Source: Lonicera japonica
Lineage: Eukaryota > Streptophyta > Magnoliopsida > Dipsacales > Caprifoliaceae
Assembly: GCA_021464415.1 (NCBI GenBank)
Contig: CM038470.1
Span: 42,278,099-42,342,098 of the forward strand
Direction of reading: 5' to 3'
Length of the DNA: 64,000 nt
The translations under genes and the position numbers were made by a program. The notes beneath the pieces are model-generated. The model saw only the letters and a list, made by a program, of their open reading frames with translations, was not told the origin of the DNA and searched no databases. The stretch's first letter is position 1; every line of letters starts with the position of its first letter. This document shows positions 46,601-56,896 of the stretch, in pieces.

Positions 46601-48683
46601 CATGTTTTGAGACATTTTATAGGCAGATTTGTTGTAGTCTATTTTGATGATATTCTTATCTATAGCAAGAGTCTAGATGACCACGTAATTCAATTAAAAT
46701 CTGTTTTGCATGTCTTGCGAAAGGAGAAGTTATATGCTAACCTGAAAAAGTGCACCTTTTGCACGGATAAGCTTGTATTTCTTGGTTTTGTTGTGAGTGC
46801 ACAAGGGATTCAGGTTGATAGAGAAAAGGTGAAGGCTATTCAAGAATGGCAAAGTCCTACAAGTGTTGGGCAAGTGCGGAGTTTCCATGGACTTGCTAGT
46901 TTCTATCGGCGATTCGTGAAGGACTTTAGTACTATTGCAGCGCCATTGACTGAAGTAATCAAAAAGAATGTGGGATTCAAATGGGGAGAGGAGCAAGAGA
47001 AGGCATTCGAATTACTAAAAAGCAAGCTAAGTAACGCCCCTTTGTTATCTTTGCCTAACTTTGCAAAGACTTTTGAAATTGAATGCGATGCTTCAGGAAA
47101 TGGAATTGGTGCTGTTCTTATGCAGGAAGGAAGGCCAATAGCATACTTTAGTGAGAAGCTAGGTGGGGCGACCTTAAATTACCCTACGTACGACAAGGAG
47201 CTTTATGCGTTGGTGAGAGCGTTGGATACTTGGCAGCACTATCTTTGGCCAAAGGAGTTCGTGATTCACACGGATCATGAATCATTGAAGCACTTGAAGG
47301 GGCAGCAAAAGCTAAACAAGCGCCATGCCAAGTGGGTGGACTTCATAGAGACATTTCCATATGTGATCAAGTACAAGCAAGGTAAAGAGAATGTTGTAGC
47401 GGATGCTTTATCACGCAGGTATACTTTAATTGCTACTTTGGATGCTAAATTGCTTGGGTTTGAATACATCAAGGATTTGTATTGTGATGATGTTGATTTT
47501 CGAGATATATTCAATGCATGTGAAAAATTAGCATTTGATAAGTACTTTAGGCATGATGGATTTCTAATGCGTGAAAACAAACTTTGTGTGCCTAAATGTT
47601 CATTGCGCGAATTGCTTGTGAAAGAAGCGCATGGTGGGAGTTTAATGGGACACTTTGGTATAGCTAAGACTTTAGGAGTATTGCAAGAACACTTCTTTTG
47701 GCCTCACATGAAAAGAGATGTTGAAAGAATATGTGAGAGATGTGTTACTTGTAAGAAGGCAAAGTCTAAGTTAAATCCCCATGGTTTGTATACTCCATTA
47801 CCCATTCCTAGTGACCCTTGGGTTGATATTTCTATGGATTTTGTGTTGGGCTTGCCTAGGACTAAACATGGGAATGATTCTGTTTTCGTGGTGGTTGATA
47901 GATTTTCTAAAATGACTCATTTCATTGCTTGTCATAAAACTGATGATGCACCACGAATTGCTAATTTGTTCTTCAAAGAAATTGTGCGTTTGCATGGCAT
48001 GCCTAGAACCATAGTTTCTGATAGGGATGCAAAGTTTTTGAGCTACTTTTGGAAGACTTTGTGGGGAAAGTTGGGTACTAAATTGTTGTTTTCTACTACA
48101 TGTCACCCCCAAACTGATGGCCAAACGGAAGTAGTAAATAGAACTTTATCCACTTTGTTGCGTGCCATAATTAAGAAGAACTTAAAAGAGTGGGAAGAAT
48201 GTTTGCCTCATGTTGAGTTTGCATATAATCGATCTGTTCATTCTGCATCTAAGTTTTCTCCTTTCGAGATTGTGTATGGTTTTAATCCTTTAGCTCCTTT
48301 GGATTTATTGCCATTACCTGTTGAGCATGCTAACCTAGATGGCAGGAAGAAAGCTGAGTTTGTTAGACAGATTCATGAGAAGGCGAGGCAAAACATTGAG
48401 AGAAGAACCGAGCAATATGTGCGACAAGCCAACAAAGGAAGGAAGAAGATGGTTTTTGAAACAGGAGATTGGGTTTGGTTGCACTTGAGGAAAGAACGCT
48501 TTCCAGTTCAACGGCGTTCTAAGCTTTTACCGAGAGGAGATGGACCGTTTCAAGTTGTGCAAAGGATCAATGACAATGCATATAAACTTGATCTACCAGG
48601 TGAGTATAATGTAAGTGCTACATTTAATGTCGCTGACCTAAGTCCGTTTAGTACAGGTGACGAATTGAGGACAATTCCTTTTC

Positions 48684-48696
48684 AAGAGGAGGGGAA
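48684..48696 (+). other. Polypurine tract of B1 (upstream copy)
   Basis: aagaggaggggaa directly before TGATGAG. It is translated as part of the polyprotein (Q-E-E-G-N). The functional copy before the complete 3' LTR is at 50108-50120. Confidence 0.88.
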
Positions 48697-48922
48697 TGAT
48701 GAGCCTGAGGATAGCACGAGAGCTAGATCATGGAGTGAAGACTATGCAGATCCCATCCGGGTTCCAAGTGGTCCAATCACCCGAGCTAGAGCAAGGAAGA
48801 TGAAGGAAGCACTCGTGAGCATGGTCCACGAGTTGATGAATAAATCTGACGCTTGGAGAAGCATTCAAGGAGATGAAGAGCACGAATGGAAAATAATGCT
48901 TAGCCAAGAAGACGTAGAATAA
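48697..48922 (+). repeat. Truncated LTR of B1
   Basis: First 226 bp of the LTR, ending just at the polyprotein stop codon, where the A-type remnant begins (gaataat/cagattctac). Confidence 0.88.
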
Positions 48923-49859
48923 TCAGATTCTACAATCAGATTCGGATGGCACCGCGACCCGTTGCTTATATGGAAGCAAGAACCTTGGTATATAAGGGTA
49001 GATGGATTGATGGACACCGCGACCCAACACCTATAAAGAGATGCGAACCTTGGTATACGCGAATGACGCCACAATTGATGATGATGAATCAATTGATAAG
49101 TCGAATGAACATTACGGACAAACCGAATTTGTTCAACATGTTCTTGAAGAACAAAAGAGAAAAACTCTCTCAATTTTATTAATCCATAACTCTCTTCATT
49201 ATCTTCCTAATGGAATGGGATGGGGAGGTATTTATAGTTGTTACAAAATACATCCAATGGTCTACATTCAATCCCTCCAACTATGATCTAAGGGCTCACA
49301 TTTATTCTCACCTACTACAAGTGACATAAGCAATGACATCACTAAAGACTTGTGTAAGCGATGACATCATCGATGCATGATGTAAGCGATGACATCATCG
49401 ATGCATGATGTAAGCAATGACATCATCAAGTACATGACAAGATACTAATTTTAAAACAACATAACATAAAATAATAAACAAGCCCTATAATTAAAATACA
49501 ATATTTTTTTGATTTTTCTTGCAAGAGCTCTTGTAGTCGGACCCATGAGAACCTGAATTAGGCATGTGTACGCTTCAATCCACGTGCTTGAGCATGTGCT
49601 AGCCTTGTTCACATCATTCCCCTCCTCTTGAAAATGATTTGTCCTCAAATCCTCTTGATGATATTGCCCATACCAATAGATATCTTTTGAAAATTCATGC
49701 ACTTTTAGGATTCGTGAATTTTTTTTTCTTTTTTTTTTGAACAATAATTTTTTTTTTAAATCAAATTAAAATTCAAACAAGAACAAAAAATAAAAGATAG
49801 ATAAATCTGAATATAGAAGCTCTCCTCTGATACCAAACTGATACGAACCAAGCCAACAA
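48923..49859 (-). mobile_element. Shrunken A-type CRM element (A3) inside B1
   Basis: Minus oriented. An LTR without its outermost end (48923-49616) is followed by polypurine tract (49617-49630), only about 220 bp of internal sequence, a primer site (49825-49836) and a 21-bp stub of the other LTR (49839-49859). The stub is fused to B pol coding sequence at gccaacaa, an 8-bp stretch present in both partners. The LTR has the as-1-like array (49322-49425). Gag-pol is entirely missing. Confidence 0.85.
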
Positions 49860-50120
49860 TGGAAGGAAGAAGATGGTTTTTGAAACAGGAGATTGGGTTT
49901 GGTTGCACTTGAGCAAAGAACGCTTTCCAGTTCAACGGCGTTCTAAGCTTTTACCGAGAGGAGATGGACCGTTTCAAGTTGTGCAAAGGATCAATGACAA
50001 TGCATATAAACTTGATCTACCAGGTGAGTATAATGTAAGTGCTACATTTAATGTCGCTGACCTAAGTCCGTTTAGTACAGGTGACGAATTGAGGACAATT
50101 CCTTTTCAAGAGGAGGGGAA
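49850..50120 (+). pseudogene. Second copy of the B1 integrase end
   Basis: Repeats 48425-48696 (N-K-G-R-K-K-M-V-F, then W-V-W-L-H-L, S-A-T-F-N-V, D-L-S-P-F) with few changes, such as L-R-K to L-S-K. The open frame continues through the LTR tail to 50346. It has no start of its own and is a duplicated pol fragment. Confidence 0.88.
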
Positions 50121-50867
50121 TGATGAGCCTGAGGATAGCACGAGAGCTATATCATGGAGTGAAGACTATGCAGATCCCATCCGGGTTCCAAGTGGTCCAA
50201 TCACCCGAGCTAGAGCAAGGAAGATGAAGGAAGCACTCGTGAGCATGGTCCACGAGTTGATGAATAAATCTGACGCTTGGAGAAGCATTCAAGGAGATGA
50301 AGAGCACGAATGGAAAATAATGCTTAGCCAAGAAGACGTAGAATAATTAGGGCGTTTTTATTATTGTTTTTATTAATTTGCAGCCCAAGGATTATGTATT
50401 ATTAGTATTTAGAGTGATGGGCTTGCTAAGAGTGTTTTTGGGCTTATTTAGAGTGTTCCATTATTTTTGTTGCCTTAGAATTGGGCTTGTTTTTGTATTT
50501 TCGTTTTTAGGGTTTCCCTAGGGTTTGATTAGGGTTTGCTTATTTCTCCTCCTATTTAAAGGAGGCTACTCTTATGTTTGGAGGCAGCTTGTTTAATAAT
50601 ACGAAATTGAGAGTGTTTTTCACCTCTTGTGTTCTAAGAACACTTCGAGCAGCCGGAATTTAATTCTTGTTGTTCTTCGACTTATCAATCAATTAATCCA
50701 TCAATTGGTTGTTTGTCTTCGACTATACCAAGGTTCATTCTCGTTTTAGGGATTGGGTCGAGGTTCCACCTCCATCATCTTCGCGTGATTCCAAGGTTCT
50801 TACGTATTCAACGTTAAGGGTCGCGGATTCGTCATATCGGATAGAAATACGGTCGTGAATCACATCA
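50121..50867 (+). repeat. 3' LTR of B1 (complete)
   Basis: 747 bp, TGATGAGCC to CACATCA, followed by CCAAA. TATTTAAA at about 50553. Confidence 0.94.
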
Positions 50868-50872
50868 CCAAA

Positions 50873-53800
50873 TAATCCATATAGCAATTCAAACCGAACT
50901 TATCAACTAGCCAATCCAAAGTATAGGTAATGAAAAATCATCATCATCTCGAAAGCATACGCAATACATCCATACTTGTATAGGGAATCCAATTATAACT
51001 CGTGAAAGTGGAAAATATCAAGCAATCTATATACTTGAATCATATATACGTTCAATAGTTATATATATATATATATATATCTCATATAGGTATCCAACAC
51101 ATTTCCCAAATCTCGTATAGTAATATATGTTATGTACATAAGCAAGATTTGCCTAGTCCGTCAACTAGCGGCCCTCTTTCAAAATCAAGTTTCCAAGTTC
51201 ACCAATACGGGGAATTCTTTAGTGCAAAATCAAATCAAACCAAAGCATAGTATAATCTAGAATTTATAAACCTCCCGTATGGTTTTCGCAATATTACAAG
51301 TCCCAAAGTGTATTAAAAGCTGGCCTGGCTTAGTTACGAACTAGCTAGGTTTAGTATTTTCTCAAAACTCTTTCATAACATATCCATATAAAAAAATACT
51401 ATAAATATAAATACTTATAATCAAATCATATTCTTAATTCCATGTATAACTTTGTATATATGCTTACTATAGTAATATTGTTCGCTATCATATCCGTACA
51501 TAAGGGCCACACATGAATCTTCGTCAAAATCTATTAATAGTTAGGGCTTTTCGGATAAGAGTCATAATTATATCATATGTAATGCAAATCAACCAAAAAT
51601 TCAAAGGAGTACCGAAATATGCAATTTGAGTAAAAACCTTAAGTTTAGTTTGATTCAAAGAGTATAACATGTAATATATTGAAATAATATTTGGGCACTA
51701 GTGTTCCCACCTTTATAGGGTTAATCCTTTGAAGTATATCCGTTGAATCTAGCAGAAGGAGTATCGAATCCGAAAATCCCGAATTTTCGCAACTTTGAGC
51801 CTTAAAATGGTGATTGATGTGGGGAAGAAGATGAAATGGATTTGTGAGTGTTTGGGGTGAGTTTATGAGCCATAATAAACCTCTCTCATTCACCCTCACA
51901 TCTCTCTCGAATAACGTAGAAGAAGGAGATGAAACGGAAGAGAGAGAAGGAGAAAAAGAGAAATGACGAAGAATCCAGAAAATGGAGAAAAAATGGGTAT
52001 TAATCCCGCTGGTCCTGGTCACAGCACAGTATTTTGTTGTTTGGTTATAGGCCCATCTTTGCGCTCAATTCTGGTCATCGGGGAGTGAGAGTTTGACTTC
52101 GGTCAAAACACGAAAGTTGTAGAATGAGTCAAAATCTAGTTAAAGACGCAAACAGGGACCCATTTGGACATCAGATGACGAAGTTACGACTTCTCAAAGT
52201 TAACAAAAAAACCATCCGGTTGTTAAATAATTTAAATTCCGAAAACGACTCCAAAGTGCTCAATTGAAGTCCGAATGCAACCAAAATTTCCAAAATAGTT
52301 CTAAATAAATTTTGACGCCCCGAAATCCCATTTAGAGGATTATACCTCCGGGACCCAGTTAGCCATGGAGTCGTACGCGCCGACGGGTGATAAGGTGTAA
52401 AACTTAGAACTTATATAATTGAAGATATCAGTAAAGCCATATATTTTGGAAAACTTTGGTGTGTGGAGTTTGTATTACAATATAACCAAAACCTGTTAAT
52501 TTATACATAAGTTTAACTAAAATCATATCTCCACATTTACCAATATCTTGTCAAATAGAAATTCACATTCTAGTACAAAGCAATGCCTCTAATGAGGTCT
52601 CAATTTCATAATAACTTTACATCAATATAAATATACAGCAATACATTAGATATCCATCTTATCTAATAAAGAGCTAGCAAACAAGTCATTCCCTAACGAC
52701 TTTAACAAACGGTCTTCAGAGCTACTAAACTCCACAAGCGCGTTATCCTCGAGAACACCAGCAACACTAGTTTGGAAAATGGGAGTGAGCCAAATGGGCT
52801 CAGTGGGAACTATAAGAGTTCGTATAGGAAAGTAGGTTGGAAACCATGCATGCCATGCAATGCAATATAATGAAAGTAAATTTAGTTCATATGCTGCTTC
52901 TTTGTAATAAATCACCTCAGGGTAAAATACATTTCTTTTTGTATATACAAATGTAAATACATTTATGAAGCAACCAATGCACGGAAAACCTTTCGTGAAA
53001 TGTATATATAATGTCCACAACCCAAAGTATAAGAAAGGCAATATATGTATATATACATCATCATGCTGTATATGCCGCAACACCGCGACTAGATCTATCA
53101 CATCAATCATATATCATCCTCACGTCTAGGATTTTCACACGTGTGCACATGGACGATGATCATCCTTGGTTTCTTCTGCCCCCAAGGCAGGGACCATCTA
53201 CCGGGTCCACCTAGATGCTACCTCACGCAGCCACAAAGGCATATGCTACAATAATCCTCACGTAGCCACCAAGGCATACGCTACAGGTATCACTAATATC
53301 TATCTAGTATGAACGGTGTAGCCATCTGATAATATATCCAAATAAACTCTAAAGGATAGTAAACGCATCTAATCAAGGAAATCATAAGAACATATAGAAT
53401 TCAATAGATGTAGATCTGTATATACATACATCCATATGTATTCGTATAACTCGTATATATGTATCCATTCTAGATATGTGTACATACTGTAAAACATGCA
53501 GTGGTATTGTTGTTGTATTTCAACTAGGCTTGCCAGGTCCGTCAACTAATGGCTCAGTTAAAAGGTCATAAATTTAGGAGGCACTATAAGATTTTCGTAA
53601 GGGTGGCACCAAGCCAAGAATGATCTTCTTTTCATAGTATAAAGTTCTATATAGACCTCCCCTTAAGACCATAATTCTTTGTTTATACTTAAAGGGTTTA
53701 TAATCATGCCCAGCACAGTTACGGACTGGCCAAATAAGTAATAAAATACATAAATGATAAACCAGTAGTCGAAGTACAACAACAATATCACAGATAAGAG

Positions 53801-54226
53801 TAATGAAGACCAAAGTATACTTTTAAAACCATGTATTGCGTCGTAAATATGCGTATCATAGCATATAGTTCATAACCATATCCGTATATGTCGGTTTTAT
53901 GCCAAACTTTAGGAAATTAAGGTAGAAATTGGGGTTTTTAGCATAATCCACCATTTATATACATATTAAGTCAAAATTAATCAACGAAACAAAGAAAATT
54001 AACCCGAACCCCATGAATATGCAATTTGGGTAGAAAAACCCTAGGTTTGGTTTGATTTGGTGTAAATAGGTTATAATAACTTGGAAATAAGCTTTAATAC
54101 TATTTTTCCCACCTATTGAGGGCTAATCCCTCGAAGAATCGCAGAAAAATTGAGTCGGAGAAGCACGGATACGAAAACCCCCCAATTTGAAGCTTTAAAA
54201 CCCTAGAAATGGTGAACCAAAGGAGG
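50873..54226. other. Old non-coding repeat region (two related diverged LTR-like copies)
   Basis: Continues 41613-42184 after removal of B1. AT-rich, with an (AT)n run at 51060-51080. Two parts resemble each other: around 51150 and 53525 (gtccgtcaacta), 51316 and 53710 (agttacg-actagc/actggc), 51700 and 54105 (cccacct, gggttaatcc), and 52066 resembles 60880. They look like two minus-oriented, diverged chromovirus LTRs in tandem, with a possible end near 52310-52400 (gacgccccgaaat). Short frames here have no recognisable protein. Confidence 0.55.
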
Positions 54227-54231
54227 GAGAG
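54227..54231. repeat. Target site duplication of B2 (left)
   Basis: GAGAG, repeated at 60552-60556. Confidence 0.94.
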
Positions 54232-54978
54232 TGATGAGCCCAAGGATAGCACTGGAGCTGGATCATGGAGCGAAGACTATGCAGATCCCATCCGGGTTCC
54301 AAGTGGTCCGATCACCCGAGCTAGAGCAAGCAAGATGAAGGAAGCACTCATGAGCATGGTCCACGAGCTGATGAATAAAGCTGACGCTTGGAGAAGCATT
54401 CAAGGAGATGAAGAGCACGAATGGAAAATAATGCTTAGCCAAGAAGGCGTAGAATAATTAGGGCGTTTTTATTATTGTTTTTATTTATTTGCAGCCCAAG
54501 GATTATGTATAATTAATATTTAGAGTGATGGGCTTGCTAAGAGTGTTTTTGGGCTCATTTAGAGCTCTCCATTATTTTTGTTGCCTTAGAATTGGGCTTG
54601 TTTTTGTATTTTCGTTTTTAGGGTTTCCCTAGGGTTTGATTAGGGTTTGCTTATTTCTCCTCCTATTTAAAGGAGGCAAACTCTCTTGTATGAGGCAGCT
54701 TGTTTAATAATACGAAATTGAGAGTGTTTTTCACCTCTTGTGTTCTAAGAACACTTCGAGCAGCCGGAATTTAATTCTTGTTGTTCTTCGACTTATCAAT
54801 CAATTAATCCATCAATTGGTTGTTTGTCTTCGACTATACCAAGGTTCATTCTCGTTTTAGGGATTGGGTCGAGGTTCCACCTCCATCATCTTCGCGTGAT
54901 TCCAAGGTTCTTACGTATTCAACGTTAAGGGTCGCGGATTCGTCATATCGGATAGAAATACGGTCGTGAATCACATCA
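54232..54978 (+). repeat. 5' LTR of B2
   Basis: TGATGAGCCCAAGG to CACATCA. It belongs to a subfamily slightly different from B1 (cactggagctgg, ctcattt). Contains the tail reading frame (to 54457), TAGGGTTT trio from 54619 and TATTTAAA at about 54664. Confidence 0.94.
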
Positions 54979-54979
54979 T

Positions 54980-54991
54980 TGGTATCAGAGC
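54980..54991 (+). other. Primer binding site of B2
   Basis: TGGTATCAGAGC, one base after the LTR; tRNA-Met type. Confidence 0.92.
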
Positions 54992-55019
54992 GATTCTTTC
55001 TATCCAGGTTTTATTTTTT

Positions 55020-55795
55020 TCGTGTTCTTGCTATTACGAATCTGTTCCTATTATTGCAGATCTGTTCTTGCTATTTTCGAATCTGTTCTTGTTCTTATAA
55101 AAAAAAAAAAAAAAAATCTGTTCCTACCTTTGATAATCTGTTCTTGCTCTTACAAATCTGTTCTTGTGGTTACGAATCTATTCTTGCTCTTACAAATCTG
55201 TTCTTGTTGTTACGAATCTGTTTTAGAGATCTACAAATCTGTTCTTGCTCTTACAATTATGTTCTTGTTGTTACGAATCTGTTTTAGAGATCTACAAATC
55301 TGTTCTTGTTGTTACGAATCTGCTCTTGCTAAACTTTCGAATCTGCTTATCACGGATCTACTTATTCTGTTTCATCTGTGTTGTTCAAAGTCGAAAATCT
55401 TCAATTTCGTTGCTGAACCATATTCGAAAATCTGTCCATTCATAATCTGTCCAGATTAAAGTAGAGCTCGATTTGTTGTTTGCAATAATCTCTAGTTGCG
55501 ATTCTCTTGATTCCTAGTTAACTTGATATTGAGGCGGCTATTGATAGTTGTGGCGGCTGTTATTGCAAGCATCCTAGACTTGTAATTCTTGGTCAAAAAC
55601 CCTAGTTGTGGAGGCTAGTATTTCAAACACCATAAAACCCTAGACTTGACTTTTATTTCTAGGTTTTGAAAGTTGTGGCGGCTAGTATTGATATAAAACC
55701 CTAGACTTGACTTTTATTTCTAGGTTTGAAATTTGTGGCGGCTGTGAACAACATAAAAACCCTAGTAGACTTGTGATTAAAAAAAAAAAAAAAAA
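55020..55795 (+). repeat. B2 leader, first half
   Basis: Minisatellite of ctgttcttg units followed by the gtggcggct/aaaccctag repeat, ending in a run of about 20 A (55779-55799). It is closest to the leader in the fragment at 288-830, which ends at the same A-run. Bases 55226-55250 match the satellite hybrid filler. Confidence 0.85.
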
Positions 55796-55799
55796 AAAA

Positions 55800-56896
55800 T
55801 CTTACCTTTGATAATCTGTTCTTGCTATTTTTGGATATGTTCTTGTTCTTAAAAATCTGTTCCTACCTTTGATAATCTGTTCTTGCTATTTTCGGATCTG
55901 TTCTTGTTCTTAAAAAAATCTATTCCTACCTTGATAATCTGTTCTTGTTATTTACGGATCTGTTTTGTTCTTAAAAAAAAAATAAAAAAATCTGTTCTTA
56001 CCTTTGATAATCTGTTCTTGGTATCTACGGATTTGCTTGTCTTGTTTCAACGAAGTTATTCAAAGTCGAAATCTTCAGTTTCATTGCTAAACAATATTCG
56101 CAAATCTGTCCATTCATAATTTGTCCAGATTAAAGTAGAGCTCGATTTGTTGTTTGCGAAAATCTGTAGTTGCGATTCTCTTGATTCCTAGTTAACTTGA
56201 TATTGCGGTGGCTTTTGATAGTCGTGGCGGCTATATTGCAAACATCATAAAACCCACTTGTAATTCTTGGTCAAAAACCCTAGTTGTGGCGGCTAGTATT
56301 TCAAACACCATAAAACCCTAGACTTGACTTTGTTTCTAGGTTTTGAAAGTTGTGGCGGCTAGTATTGATATAAAACCCTAGACTTGACTTTTATTTCTAG
56401 GTTTTGATAGTTGTGGCGGCTGGTTCATAAAACCATAGACCTGTTATTCTAGGGCAAAGAAAAAAAAAAGAGTACAAAAAATTCCAAAATTTGACTTTAT
56501 TTCTTTTAGCATTCAGATTCTATAGGTTCCAAGGGTTCCAAAAATCACTTTTTCACGAGACGAACTTTTCGCCCAATTTTGTCGAGATTTGGCTTCGTAT
56601 TTTGTCCATATTTCATTGGGATTCCTGTTTCTTGAGTTCTTGGTGAAAACGTACTTGTCCTAGCATACAATTAATCTGTTGGGTTGTGATTGGTCTGTTT
56701 GGGCAGCCAAGAAAAGGGTTCTTGCTCTTCGATTCGTTTGAAGTTCCAAAAGGTGAAAATTGAGAGGAATATCAATACATTGAGAACTAAACACGAGCGG
56801 TAAAATTAGAGTGATATTATTTTGAGCGAAACACGTAAGGGAGTGCAGTGAGGAAAATTTATTTTTATATTGTGCTAACCTCTGTTTTGCAGAAAT
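55800..56896 (+). repeat. B2 leader, second half
   Basis: Starts again within the minisatellite (atcttacctttgataatctg) and is nearly identical to B1 43015-44116. The leader therefore contains minisatellite and gtggcggct repeat twice, from two subfamilies joined at the A-run. Confidence 0.88.

Larger units (their letters stand above)
44117..48922 (+). pseudogene. CRM-type gag-pol polyprotein of B1 (1,601 codons, one nonsense codon)
   Basis: ATG at 44117 (M-S-S-F-D-P-R). A single frame is interrupted only by TAG at 44915-44917, where B2 has CAG. Order: gag with an N-terminal coiled part, CCHC knuckle from residue 352 whose second Cys is Tyr here (TAT at 45179-45181; Cys in B2), protease I-D-G-G-S-C near 442, Lys/Glu-rich linker near 565-620, reverse transcriptase with Y-F-D-D at 842, RNase H (D-A-S-G near 990), integrase HHCC 1172-1214 and catalytic D1241, D1302, E1338 (35 residues between the last two, as in DD35E). 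The last 75 residues, with [13 protein letters not shown], lie inside the 3' LTR. Read-through or one back mutation would give a full-length protein, but the lost zinc ligand argues against full function. Confidence 0.92.
42190..50867 (+). mobile_element. CRM-type LTR retrotransposon B1 with chimeric 3' end
   Basis: 747-bp LTRs at 42190-42936 and 50121-50867 differ at about five positions that I noticed and are enclosed by CCAAA duplications. Between them are primer site, leader, an almost open gag-pol, a 226-bp LTR start (48697-48922), a minus-oriented shrunken A-type element (48923-49859), and a second copy of the end of pol (49850-50120) before the complete 3' LTR. The outer duplications show that the whole unit occupies one insertion site. 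Confidence 0.92.

Noticed and set aside
51645..52022. 125-codon minus-strand frame
   Set aside because: Lies in a diverged LTR-like region; low-complexity Ser/Phe-rich product without recognisable domain.
52646..53110. 154-codon minus-strand frame
   Set aside because: Single frame in AT-rich old repeat DNA, no family recognised, no supporting signals; likely chance.
50873..54226. A single complete LTR retrotransposon between B1 and B2
   Set aside because: Two related LTR-like parts are present, but I found no primer site, purine tract or coding remnant between them that would support an element.
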